Shown here one piece after another: positions 32,875-44,448 of a stretch of DNA of 64,000 bases (position 1 is the first letter of the stretch; every line of letters begins with the position of its first letter). The DNA is from Epiperipatus broadwayi (Eukaryota; Onychophora; Udeonychophora; Euonychophora; Peripatidae). Below the pieces are notes generated by a model that did no database searches, was not told the DNA's origin, and saw only the letters and a list, made by a program, of their open reading frames with translations. Both the position numbers and the translations under genes were made by a program. The DNA is taken from positions 808,001-872,000 of the forward strand of contig JAQFVV010000287.1 in the NCBI GenBank assembly GCA_028023455.1, given 5' to 3'.

Positions 32875-35800
32875 TTATTACCGTTATATTTTAGTATTTT
32901 ATTATGATTACAATTTTAATCTAATTAATGGTCATTTTATTTGTTATATAAATATATATATAAATGTCCTATAAAGCATCAAGGCACTCACTAAAACAAA
33001 ACTAAGATACTTTTAGAGGTTACCAATTACAACTCAAAAAATAAACAATGACATACTAAAAATCAGTATTAAAATTGTTGGTTTCAGAAAATGTAGAAAA
33101 TGCCCTTTTCAGCTACCAAATGCTTCAACATCATCTTTTATAATTCGGAAATTAGCAGAATCTTATTTATGTAAGACATATTTTAATTATATAAATAAAT
33201 GTGAAAAATGTCTTGCATATATTTGTTTAAGTGCAATGCTCTTATTATAAAGATGCGTGCACTCATAAATATACTTGATAAAAATATACATTAATCAAAA
33301 TTTTATATGTATGTATAAAGAATTTTACTTATACAAATTTAACTCAGCAATGCATTTTTGATTGCATAAATGCAATCATTTTAAATTGAGTTTTAAAAAA
33401 AAGTCAGTTGAAAATGAGTGCATTTATGTGTTTGAAAACACATTACTGAACTAAATTTGTAAAAATAATATTATTCTTTATATATATTGAAGCAGATGGA
33501 TCTGTAAGCCAGATCCATGCTTCATGTCTTTCTAGATTACTAGACAAGGATCAAACCTGATCCACGCGTGTTACGATGTGTGTAAAACTTTCCATCTGCC
33601 ATTTTATCTACATTTAAATTTTAGGCCAGTAAATAAGTTATTAAAGTATTAATTTTCTATTAAAATGTTTTACTATAAATATTAGAGGGGCCCAGTTAGA
33701 TATATATATATATACATAAATGCATATATATAGAATTACATATGGAAATTTTTATAAAAATCAATATATAAATTTTTAATATGATATTTTTTTAAGTATT
33801 TTATTCTGGAGATTTGCTTTCGTGATAAATCTCACTAACATTCCATAGCGTTCAAACAAAAGAAAATCCAGTAACAAAATGGTAATGGATTTTTTAATTA
33901 AAGTAAAAGATAATTTGAAATATAAATTCTGCAAATCTACATTTAATTAAAAATAGATTTGAAACAATCATAATCATTGGGTTTATCGGAAAGTTGATCT
34001 CAAGAATACAATACCAATATACTTTAGGTATTCCAACATTTGCCACTTAGCCTGGAGCATATGAAAAAGGGAATTTCTCAAAAATAGTTGCAAAAGGTAT
34101 AAATAGCCAAAGAGAACAATAGAAGAGCGAGTCCCAAGTTTTTGTCAGCAATTGCCTGGCAAATCTACGTCAGGCAAATTTTTAAAATCATGATAAAAAT
34201 GTTCCACAGTATAGTAGCAGAGTAGACAGCATCAATCTGCCAGTCTTCCATGTCCTAAACATGACAGTCAAAATACCATAAGTCGGAGAAACCTCGTAAA
34301 AATGAACTGCTGAACTATTGAACTCTTTTATTCAATTCATAGCTAGCTATGCCTGTGTGGAAATTCAGTTTTCATCGTGGGATTCCAACTTCCACTTGGA
34401 CTCATAATAAATTAGGTAATATGTCTCCAATTTGTTAATTTCTAACCACTTAATTTATTCTTCTAAACTCCAGTGACCAAATAATGTAAATCCTGCTAAA
34501 TATTAATGTCTTCTAAAGTATAATCCCCATAATGTAATGTAAATGTAATTTAAAATATTTAATTTAATAGTTTGTAAACTTCTCTTGCTATTATTTAAAA
34601 ATATAATGTCTTTGCTCTCCTTCTATCTGTCTAAAAATTATGCTTCTTAATGCTAAACCTCCTTCTAATTGCGGTTTAGAAAATATTATTATTAATTACT
34701 TAAAATGAAATGAATATATGCCAATTTTTGTTCCATCTCAACAAAAGCTTTTCTTAAATAAATATTTTGCTGCCTACTTTCCGACCAATGTTTGTTGGTA
34801 AATAAAATAAATAATTCCCTAGCTCTGAAGATTTTGGAACAACCTTTATTTTGTCGAGATGAAACCATTATACATTATTATGCTTTTTTTTAAAATATAT
34901 TTATACGTATGCGGTTTAGTTGTGGGGAGATGTGAGATTCAAGTATGAGAGTTTATTCAGTTAAATTATTTCATTTTTAAAGAATGAAAGGGAGGGGCTT
35001 TATAAATTATATTCATGTTAAATAATAAGAGAGAAATAGAATGTCATTTGAAATGTTAGTGGGATTTTGGATGGAAGGGAGAGACAGTTCGCTAATTACA
35101 AATATTCATAATAATAATTCTTATTTTCTTCTTGTGGGTCTGACCTTGATCAATCCATATGCATTTATGTAATCTTTATAGCTCAGCACAATTATATATT
35201 TAAATGCCAAAATATATTCTCCAGTATTCGAATTTTGCCTTGCTGGTATTCTGCTTAATTACTTGTCTTTTGTTCTGTGTGATTGCTAGATCATAGCTAG
35301 ACCACGTGATAATTTCACTGGCAATAAATTTTCTTATCAGAATATGAAAGCTATAATGGGAAGAACCAGGGCAAGCTAAGCTCAGTTAGCCTTGGCGATT
35401 CTCATTCTTTCTCCTGAAATATTTTAGGTTTGCCAATGGCGCAGACCATTCTTTCTTTATTTCTTGGCGTCACGGGAACGGGGCAAGTGAATTGAGTCTA
35501 TGCTAGTGATGTAATATCAAATATTGGAATTTGTTCACTTTCCTTTGTCTGAGCACATTATGGCGGATTGACCACGATCTGATTAATTTATGTATTTTAA
35601 ATCTTGAAATATTTATTTGCGAATATCGCGATCCATTTATATTTTAAATATGTCACTCTCTCCGACACCAATCCCTATAGTTTGAGTTAATTATTTCTCT
35701 CTTAAAATAAATTCAATCATAAGAAAATTATGTTTAAAATAGCTCTTTAAAAATATCCATTCCTATATCTCAGACTCCTACAAATCGATAATTGTTTTCA

Positions 35801-36120
35801 TTTGTTAGATTGGCATATAAACTATACCGCTCTCTTGCCAGAGGCATAATAAATAACAGAATAGAAACTTTTATTAAATAATTTTATAAAATCAAATCAG
35901 AGACATTAGATAAATTATAATATGTTTTATTAAATATATATATATATGAATTTAAGCTACCTGTGGTTCGTCGCTATTCATTCATTCTAAAATTATATAT
36001 TTTCTAATTAATTATTGTGCTGCTATCTGATGACTCAAGGTCACACACATACCATTTTATATTTAAATAAATAGATAGTCTAATTAAAGTTAATAATTAG
36101 AGTTAGTCATACAAATTAGT
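32875..36120. other. AT-rich DNA with one GC-richer pocket
   Basis: 33490-33600 has an internal hairpin (ATGGATCTGTAAGCCAGATCCAT) between GCAGATGGA and its inverse. 34030-34290 includes TATAAATAGCC and a TTGCCTGGCAA palindromic block. 35340-35570 is markedly less AT-rich, but neither strand has a long frame. No gene is called. Confidence 0.4.
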
Positions 36121-36127
36121 TGAGATC

Positions 36128-36347
36128 CATGCTCTACCGTTGATGCTAGTGGGAAAAGGTGTAGAAAAGATTAATTGCTTGCCTCGAAAATGTTGTTAAT
36201 TAGTTTGCAGATTTAGAGAGTGGCTAAACAGGGCAGAATCCATAAGTATTCTTTATCTTTGATCTCGCATACGGTCGGATTTGAGGTACTTTTACCCAGG
36301 CTGTGAATTGTGTTGAGTTAACATACAATTTCGACCGGTACAGGGAT
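36128..36347. repeat. Dispersed repeat, family D, copy 1
   Basis: Shares ordered blocks with 53868-54087: GAAAATGTTGTTAATTAG / GAAATGTTGTTTGTAATG, GGGCAGAATCCATAAGTATT / GGGCGGAGTTCATGAGTATC, TGATCTCGCATACGGTCGGA / TGTATCTCGTATATGATTGA, GAGGTACTTTTACCCAGG, and ACATACAATTTCGACCGGTA / ACATACAATTCTGACTGGTA. No ORF; element type unknown. Confidence 0.75.
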
Positions 36348-36349
36348 TT

Positions 36350-36990
36350 TTTTTTCTCCCCGGATTTGCTTCAATATATAATTTTACTAACATAAATATA
36401 TTTCTATATATGAAATCATTTTAATTCATTCTTTCATTAAAAACTATCCATTTTTACAATGCATTAATACAAAGTAATACAATTCTAAAAATGCTGAAGT
36501 TTGCAGTAAAATACATTGTCTTTTATATACTTGATCTACTATTCAATGAATAATCAACTCAATATGGAATCCTGAAAAGAATGAATCGATATTACATGAA
36601 ATACTCTATTATCCTCATCCATACTTTAGAGTTTTAGCCATAGTAAATTATATCTCATAATGATTAATATGAAGTGCTCCATTGCTATCATTTATACTTC
36701 ATAGTTTTAATTATAATGAGTTAGATCTTATGAATTGGTCTTATAGAGTTCATGGTTGATGCCTTTCCTAATCTGATTTGTTCATCACATTGAAAAATAA
36801 CTAAATGGGTGGTAACTTTTCATCCTTTTTTCAACAAGCTATTCTATAATGTTGAATTTCATGTTATATGTCGGAATATGCTATTATCCATCAACATTGG
36901 AAGTTTATGCTGATTTTAAAGTCTTCTAGAATAGATGAATTAATCCTATGGGAAGTTCAAAAATTGGAAGATTCTATTTCTCAAACATAT
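36350..36990. other. AT-rich DNA, no gene seen
   Basis: Anonymous sequence between a family D repeat and a SINE. Confidence 0.5.
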
Positions 36991-36993
36991 CTA

Positions 36994-37098
36994 TTTTTTT
37001 CTCATGTGTCATAGCATCAGCTGGGAAGCGAACTTGCTAACCCAGGACAACTGCTTGTAAAGCAGCTGTCACTGACCTCTCGACTACCAATGCTTGAC
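36994..37098 (-). mobile_element. tRNA-Gly-derived SINE, copy 6
   Basis: Poly(T), CTCATGTGTCATAGCATCAG, inverted B box GGGAAGCGAAC, then ACTACCAATGCTTGAC at the 5' end of the element. Target-site duplication not clear. Confidence 0.85.
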
Positions 37099-37099
37099 A

Positions 37100-37715
37100 A
37101 TCTTTTTTTTCCATCTTTTTTTTTGAGTATTCACAATTTATCAGTGTAGATATGGTCAACAGAAAAATAAGACAATTGACCAATTATAATTTGATGACCC
37201 TTGCAATATTAAGGTCTCTCCATATTTTAGGTTAATTGTTGTTTTAAGCTTGATATTAAAAATCTTTTATATATTTCCAGAATGCACCATTATTTTCTTT
37301 AGTAAAACATTTATTCAATTTTAATCACCAATTCCATGGTATTTATTTGGTTTTTAATATATTTATTACAAGAGAACATCATTTGCTTTTTACTGTGGCT
37401 TTGCTGTCTTTTCTTCACCAGCAGTAAAGATTAGTGTATTATTACATCAACATCATTAATAATGTATTCTTCTGATTGGTTCTGAAGAACCCACAATACA
37501 CTAATCCAGGATAATAATTGTATTATTCTATGAATAATGTTAATATGCTAATCTAAGAAAAATTTACATTCTATTAGACAATTAAATAAATAATTTGCTG
37601 AACATTGCTTTAGACCTGAAGGGGAGGGGGAGTCATAATCACAACACTTCAGCTTGTCATTCCAACTGGTGTTAATATTGAAAAAAACATGAACTTGATA
37701 TTTGCTGGTTAATAT
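37100..37715. other. AT-rich DNA, no gene seen
   Basis: Anonymous. A short direct repeat TGGTTAATATGTAAAT occurs at 37705 and 37733. Confidence 0.5.
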
Positions 37716-37719
37716 GTAA

Positions 37720-38400
37720 ATACATAATTTACTGGTTAATATGTAAATCACAATTTACATTTTCCACTTTGATGACAAGACTATGCAGGAGTCTTTTATT
37801 TATTGCATGGGTGTTATTAGTGATAAACCTGATCTCCTTAAATTTTCTTTTTTTTTCATTGCACTCAGCATAAACTATTTTGATGTTCCATGGATCAAAA
37901 TCATGGCCAGGATTCAATTGGGGTTAAAAAAAACACTGAATTTACATAGGGATCTTTTTTTTTACATGAGAGTATATTTATTGATGTTGTGTGAGTTTAG
38001 TGGCACTATTCACTTGCAATTTCCCATAAAAGATGGCTCTGCAGTTATTTCCGTTGCAACTAATTTTATAAACAATCTGGAGGCAACCTATCCTTTGTGT
38101 TGTTTATAAGTCTATTTAGACTTGAAGGAATTCTATAGCTGACATTAAATGCATCGGCACATATGATTTTTAGCCGTTGTCATAGACCAGCATGAAGGGG
38201 AGACTTATCCACATAGTAGAATTGTTGTGGGTGAGTATTTAACGTAGAATAAACTTTTCTAAGCATGTTAAAAACATATTGTTTATGACCTACATTGGCC
38301 AGATATTTAAAGTATCTTTTCAATATTGTTCTTTTAATCTACTTCATATTTATATAGCATTTGATTCTTATAGAGGAAACAGCTAAACCCAGTTCCGTAA
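37720..38400 (-). pseudogene. Probable Penelope-like (GIY-YIG-ended) retroelement relic
   Basis: Minus-strand translation gives broken segments in the order expected for the end of a Penelope-like or similar polyprotein. First RYFKYLANVGHKQYVFNMLR (about 38240-38310), like the 'L..rGY....i....k' helix after the RT. Then FNVSYRIPSS and NTKDRLPPDC (about 38060-38160), like the 'f..kDriP...rs.vvY' linker. Then GHDFDPWNIKIVYAECNEKK with RKFKEIRFITNNTHAINKR (about 37780-37910), like 'H.idW.n.kIl..e....kR..kE...I......iNr' in GIY-YIG tails. Frames change and stops occur. The family call is inference from partial motifs. Confidence 0.5.
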
Positions 38401-38404
38401 ATAT

Positions 38405-39485
38405 CACTGATACATCAAATAAAAATATCTGATTTCCTATCTTACATTCTGCTCTCATGAACATGCCATAAAAAATTATCAAGGAGTAAATTATGCCTCA
38501 ATCAAGAGTGTTCTTTTGATAATGACCACAATATTCATTTTTATACTTCTTACAGAATTTGTCTTTCTATCTGTCCATTTTATTTATTTTATCATATGAT
38601 AACATCATATTCTAAATATTTTAATATGAGTTATCACTATATCTCATATTCTTTATTAAATTTCCCCTCCCCGTACCTACTCTGTCTTCTCAGCTTCCAC
38701 GGACATTGTATGTGAAATCATTATATGCATTTTTAAAAGGAGGGTGCATTGTGAAAATATAAATCTTGAATCACCCCTTTCTTGCACTTACTTATACCTT
38801 GAATTCCAATGGTAAATGACTAATAAAAAGTATAATTAAAATAAACAATTTTTTAACTAGTATTTTTTTGTATGAGCTCTTTTCAAATTTGAACATATAT
38901 ATATAATTGTGTGATATTGAAATTAACATTTAAATGATTACATCTGTTATACCAAATTTCAGTTTCTTAATAGGGAAAGGTTTGACAGTCCATATATAGG
39001 AATGTTGATGCTAAAAAAATTTTCTTAAAAATAGAGAGTTTTAAAATGAAGGCACAATTCAACAGACATGTCATTAATACTCCTTTATGTAATATGCTAT
39101 AGTTGATATATTTACAGCACTGTTACATTATAGGAGGCAGCTGAGGCATTGCTTGGAGCCACTGGTTCAGAAGGATGTCCAAAACTAAAAATTAAAAAAA
39201 AAAAGTACCATGGCATATTTTATTTTTATACTAATTTCAGTTTCATAGAAACATTATACTTATAAAACATATTTCTGCTTCTTTTTAATTTAAAGAATTG
39301 AAAAACAATTACACTGTCCATAAGAACAAGGATCAGTAAAACATATCTTTTTTTGTTACATTTCAATATGGAGGCCAATGTTCTTGTGTATGACTAATTA
39401 AATAATGATTATATATAATTGTGCAATGATCAAAATATTCAATATGTTTTCATGTATATTATAATTACAGTTAACAACTTTTTCC
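38405..39485. other. AT-rich DNA, no gene seen
   Basis: The part next to 38400 may be more of the retroelement relic but shows no motif. 39120-39205 has a GC-richer fragment before an A run. No gene called. Confidence 0.4.
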
Positions 39486-39660
39486 ATACAATATCGCCAC
39501 CTAGTGCAAGTCATAGGAATAAATGAAAGCTAGAAGCTTAGTGCACCAAAATCCTTATCTACTGCCTACTCAGCCAATATTCCCAGTCTAGTTTCTAACA
39601 TCCATTGATTTCTATGGCTTGCACTAGATGGCAATATTATATGGAGAAAATTTTATAGTG
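39486..39660. repeat. Short fold-back element, family B deletion derivative
   Basis: Ends AATATCGCCACCTAGTGCAAG and the inverse CTTGCACTAGATGGCAATATT pair. TCATAGGAATAAATG pairs with CATTGATTTCTATGG. The middle has CTGCCTACTCAGCCAATATT and CCCAGTCTAGTTTCT, shared with 1845-2140 on the opposite strand. Confidence 0.8.
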
Positions 39661-39664
39661 TTAA

Positions 39665-41135
39665 AAGATTATGTATTATAAAAACGGTGGTCATGTGATA
39701 TATATTATAATTGTCAGTACATATGATGACCCTTGGCTTACAATAATATATATATGATGCATTGACATTTAAAATATATTATGGATTTATAGCTGAACCA
39801 TGAGATGTTTATAGCATTGAAATTGTTTGGTCACATAATTTTTTATTCAATATTAATAATACAATCTTTTATTTTAAATGTCAAAATATTTATTTATATT
39901 AATCTTTTCGGTATTTCAATATTTTATAAGTATTCATAAATTTGTTTCTTTATGTTTGTAACAAACATGCTTTAGATTGAAATAAAATATTTCTTTTAAG
40001 ATATGTGAAGTTGTTTTTTTTAAAGATTATTTAATTTTAACTGATAATGGAAACAAAGTGGCATTCTTTAAAGGCCAAATATATCCTTATAGTAGCAATG
40101 TTCAATTATATCAATTTCAGAATATATATCTAAATACAAAAAAAACAAAGTTTAGAAAAGTAGCTAATAATGTACTTTTCTATACCAATCGGTAAGTGGA
40201 GTTTTGATCCATCTTTTCTACGCTTGAGTAATCAATATCCAATGTTACTCAGGCTATACCTCAGACTAATCCCTGTTTTTCATTAATGATGAATTTGAAT
40301 CTAATGTTGGGGTAGAGTGAAACTAATTGTTTCTAATTGCATATGTAAACAGTGAGTATGACGTAATTGCATATGTAAACAGTGAGTATGACGTTTGTTG
40401 ATTTTAAGTCTCGTTGTAATAAAAATCATAATTTCGCATGCCTTAAAACTATATTATATTAATACACATTTATAATCCTATACAAAATATAACTAAGTTC
40501 AAATAAATTACCATAGCAACAATTCACGAATCAAACTCAGCATTTAACAAACTTGTAAATAGCACCCACTTCCTTACATCAGTGCTAATTTATCAGTTAT
40601 ATAGAAGATAGACTTAGTTGATGTTGTATAAAATTATATATTATGAACACTATATATTTAATAGCAGTAATTTATTTACAGATATACCAAAATTATTTGA
40701 ATTTAAATTGGATATATGTATATATAATCAATCAAATCAATTCAGGAGTTTTCTTATTTGATTCTATAACATCATAAGTTATTGATCAGAGGAAAAATAC
40801 CAGATATATCTCTCTCACTGTGTTTATGTTTCTTGGACACTTCACTCACTTTACTCATCAAGTGAACTAAAGCTTAAAACATCTAAATCTTAATACAAGA
40901 AACAAATGCCCCCATTCTTTCTAAATATTGTGATGATGAATAATTCACAATTATATATATATTAAACCTTTTAATGTAACATTATAAATGTTTAACTGGT
41001 GGGTGGGGATAAAATTTCTGTCCACATCATAACATTTAATAGAACAATGATGGGGAATATTTTTTCTGCCAAGGCCATTTGGATATTTATAATTTCATTC
41101 ATGGACCATACAAAATTATCAACTCAAAAATTTAG
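39665..41135. other. AT-rich DNA with one tandem duplication
   Basis: No gene seen apart from the duplication at 40334-40393. Confidence 0.5.
40334..40393. repeat. Exact 30-bp tandem duplication
   Basis: TAATTGCATATGTAAACAGT GAGTATGACG occurs twice in immediate succession without mismatches. The unit contains ATTGCATATG, close to an octamer site, and TGACGT/TGACGTAA at the junction. Confidence 0.95.
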
Positions 41136-41143
41136 CCTGCTAT

Positions 41144-41248
41144 GTCAAGCATTAATGGCCAAATGGACAGCACAGCTACCTTACAAGCAGTTGTCCTGGA
41201 TTTGCGGGTTCATTTCCTGGCTGATGCTTTGGCACATGGGAAAAAAAG
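41144..41248 (+). mobile_element. tRNA-Gly-derived SINE, copy 7
   Basis: GTCAAGCATTAATGGCCAAA start (A box diverged), CTTACAAGCAGTTGTCC, B box GCGGGTTCATTTCC, GATGCTTTGGCACATGGG and poly(A). TTTAGCCTGCTAT / TTTAGCCTGTTAT flank it (41131-41143 and 41250-41262). Confidence 0.88.
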
Positions 41249-41296
41249 TTTAGCCTGTTATATTTGATAAAAAATTTAATTTATTCCTAATCATTA

Positions 41297-42062
41297 AAGA
41301 TGGGAAACTTTTTTAACGGGAAGGACAATTTCAATTTTCCCTTTTTAAAGTAGTGCTATTTTTTTTTTTGATGAATTAAAAATAAAGTAACATCATTATT
41401 ATTAATGACTGTTCCACATTTAATGACAAGTTTTTAATTCACCTTGAAACTGTTTTGACATATTTATATTCTCATATTTCTTTTATAAACTCCCCTTCAA
41501 AAACAGTTTCAAATTTTCTGCTTTTCTATTTTTTTTTTAAAAATAATATAACTTATTTTTGCAGAATTTTCTGACTTGTTTGTACTTTTAATAAAACATA
41601 TCAGTCACTTGATGAAACTCTTTCGAATTTTCTATTTTAATATTTCTTACTTACCAACTCTTGTTGTAATCAGAATGTTTTGATAAATAGTGCCTCTAAA
41701 TGTGGTATTCTTTATTAATTAAAATACTTTCAAGACATATCAGGCACATTAGTTTACTATTTTTTTCTATTAAAAAAAATGTGTTAGTCCATTTTTCTTT
41801 AAATGCATGATTGGTAGTCTAAAGAGACAGATTTTTAAAAGAAAAGAATTTACAAATACATAGATTTATCAGAGAGTGAAATTTCAATGTAACCATCTTA
41901 AGTCTGAAAGCAGATTTAAATAGTTATGGTTTCTATATTATTCACACCTTCACATTACACGCTATCTATGTTTTAAGAATGTGCATATAAAACCCAACTA
42001 GCAAGCGAGTATAAATATCGCTTCTAAACAGTGCAGTTTTTCCGTGTGTAGCATGGAGAACC
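41297..42062. other. AT-rich DNA, possible interior of a hAT relic
   Basis: Begins with AAGATGGGAAACTTTTTT, which faintly resembles the hAT-like end at 42817 in inverse orientation. The interior has no ORF. The pairing of these two ends is a guess. Confidence 0.25.
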
Positions 42063-42323
42063 AGCACCACTTAGTGGGCTAGATTGCTTTTAGTTGCTGA
42101 TAGCAGATGATGTAAGCTAATTGTGTTTACGGCAATCAGCGCCACCTAGGTTCTTGGTAGTCAGTGGTAGCAGGTTGATGTAAGCTTCTAGCTAGCTTGT
42201 GGAAGGTTCCTGTGCGTATGCATGGTGAACAGTACCACCTAGTGGCTGGAAGAAGCATTTCTGCTTTCGAGGCCCCTATCCTGTATGTTCTGGGTGCTAA
42301 CACAGAAACAGCACCTCTAGTGG
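42063..42323 (+). promoter_or_regulatory. Cluster of four CTCF-like motifs
   Basis: AGCACCACTTAGTGG (42063), CAGCGCCACCTAGG (42137), CAGTACCACCTAGTGG (42230) and CAGCACCTCTAGTGG (42309) all lie in the same orientation. Their reverse complements approximate CCACTAGGTGGCGCTG, the core of the CTCF site known from bilaterians. Flanking words recur (GTAGCATGGAGAACCAGC / GTATGCATGGTGAACAGT), so the cluster grew by duplication of a roughly 80-90-bp unit. Short ORFs on both strands here are by-products. Binding is not shown by sequence; the motif could simply be the end of a repeat family, as at 39495. Confidence 0.45.
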
Positions 42324-42764
42324 TCATTGTGTATGTTGGGTTAGACTACTGCATGATTTTATCACACTGTACAACTATTCTAATAAAAAAAAATTAAATT
42401 CAAAATAATAATAATAATAATAAAACAAAATAAAACTTGAGTTTTATTTTTGTTAGTAATGTTAATCTATGAAAATCATTACAAAAACAAACAAAATGCC
42501 TTTAGTTTCATAGATTAATGTGGAAATCATTATAAAAGCAATCAAAATATCCTCAGGTTAATTTTATAATTAGATAGACCTCACAATATTCATAATTTTT
42601 TAGGAATATTGACCTCTGATAGAATAAAAATACAACTATTATTTGAGGAGAGAAAATATTTTATTTTACTTAACTCTTCTTAATTCAGTATTTGTTCTAT
42701 GCTTATTTAAATAGAAGTTAGGATCATTTTATATGTGTTTTTAAAAATGTTCAAAAGCCAGAAT

Positions 42765-42817
42765 GAGAACTTTCAAGGGCAGGATTTGGCCCACAGACCT
42801 GAAGTTCCCTACCCCTG
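42765..42817 (-). mobile_element. hAT-like transposon end
   Basis: Minus strand reads CAGGGGTAGGGAACTTCAGG then TCTGTGGGCCAAATCC, a typical hAT terminal sequence (CAGGGGT...AAC...GGCC). The element body would extend to lower coordinates. The opposite end is uncertain. Confidence 0.55.
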
Positions 42818-42819
42818 CA

Positions 42820-43690
42820 AAAAATATTAAACATTAATAGTTTAAGAAATATATATGTAATAATTAGCTGCTATCCTGGAGAGAAATACACAACCAATCA
42901 ATTCACTTCATAGTGTCCCATTAGAAAATGTTTACTGTATTGTATTAAAAAGTTAATACTGAATACATGTGTACTATATTTGATTGTGGATATATTCAAG
43001 TTTTAAAACTGTAGTTCATATCCTTGGGTATTTAAGCAAAAAAATCAGATTATTGTTTCTGGTAAGATGTTTCAGATACTTTACATCTCTAGTTTATATG
43101 AAGGTTGGAGTTTATCCAAGTAATGCATGTATAGTGAGAGAAGGGTGATATATCTTTTCACTGATCAATATCTTATAAAACAGAAATACTGTGATTTCAT
43201 TGGTTATTTATTTCCAGTGTAATAGTTAATTATGTTATATATATATTGTTACTATAATAGTTTTTAATTAACGGACTTTTATTTGTATTACATATATATA
43301 CACACATCTAATTTTATTTTTACAAATTAAACACCAATTTATTTTATTAAAGATTTGTATATATGTGGACAGTATATTGAATTACTTGGTAAAATTAATT
43401 ATATTATTCACTCTTTATAAAAATTGAGGGAAAAAACTAAAATTAGATTCTATTTACAAAACTTTCTTCCATCTGACATTCTCATATGGGAAGAATTTAA
43501 ATCAAAGTTCATTTTAAGTAATAAAAATAATAATAAACAGCCACTCCAAAATGAGTATGAGCATTCCAATCCCCCCCCCCCCCAGAGAAAAAAAGTACTC
43601 TAGAAATGAGTTTTGCAATGACTATACAAACCAATCTGTAAATGATAAATACATTCACATATACTCATATAGAACATGATGGTCCATTTT
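42820..43690. other. AT-rich DNA with poly(C)
   Basis: Anonymous AT-rich sequence, ending in a run of about 14 C residues at 43571-43584. Confidence 0.5.
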
Positions 43691-43923
43691 TCTGTTTTCT
43701 TGATATTTCACACTGTTGTCTTTTACTTTCTTCAACAAATAACTCTTCTTTCTGAAATACTATCAGATTTAATTGCAACTCTTTGCCATATCTTGCCAAC
43801 ATTGCTCTTCTTTAGAATTGAAATATTCCTTACAACAAAGATAAAGTCTATCTCCCCTATGGAATATACTCAAGTTGACTATAGAAAATCCCTTTAGAAA
43901 GTATTCCATTGTTATTTGTTTTG

Positions 43924-43973
43924 TTTTTTCATATGTCATAGCATAGGCTGGGATGCGAACCCACAACCGTCTG
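43924..43973 (-). mobile_element. 5'-truncated tRNA-Gly SINE nested in the LINE
   Basis: TTTTTTCATATGTCATAGCA, then GGCTGGGATGCGAACCCACA and ACCGTCTG, is the tail and B-box half of a SINE. It interrupts the LINE tail: LINE-like translation resumes on both sides. This dates the SINE after the LINE. Confidence 0.75.
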
Positions 43974-44364
43974 TGTGCTTTTACAACAGTAGATTATTCA
44001 GTATCATATCTAGCAAAACTGAAGAACATTTTGATTGGTTGTACAATCTTTGTATGGAGCATTCTTACATAAAACTTTTCTAATGCCTTTAAAGTGCAGT
44101 GATAGTGTGTCCCAGTTTCACTTCCATACAATGAATTAAGTAAAATAATAGCTCAATATATAATTTAATGGCAGTAGTTATTTCCCTTGAGGAAATACTC
44201 TATCTTTTAACTTGCAAAAAACAATACCCCATTGGAGTCTGTGTTGGACTTAAGCATCAGAGTCCACTTATCTATTTATAAAACTAAACTAATTTTACAT
44301 TCTCAAATTGATAACCATCCATACTGAAAGCTGCTAAGGATTTTGAACATTAATCAATAAACCG

Positions 44365-44448
44365 AGATCTTTATATATTGCACTGAAACATTAAGAACAT
44401 TCTATAAGATCTTTATATATTGCACTGAAACATTAAGAACATTCTATA
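44365..44448. repeat. Exact 42-bp tandem duplication inside the LINE relic
   Basis: AGATCTTTATATATTGCACT / GAAACATTAAGAACATTCTATA occurs twice back to back with no difference, so it is much younger than the decayed LINE around it. Confidence 0.95.

Noticed and set aside
37783-38109. 108-codon plus-strand ORF, the longest in the window
   Set aside because: It is antisense to the Penelope-like relic and shows no domain; the minus-strand reading explains the region better.
42136-42397. ORFs over the CTCF-like cluster
   Set aside because: They arise from the duplicated GC-richer units on both strands; no protein family features.
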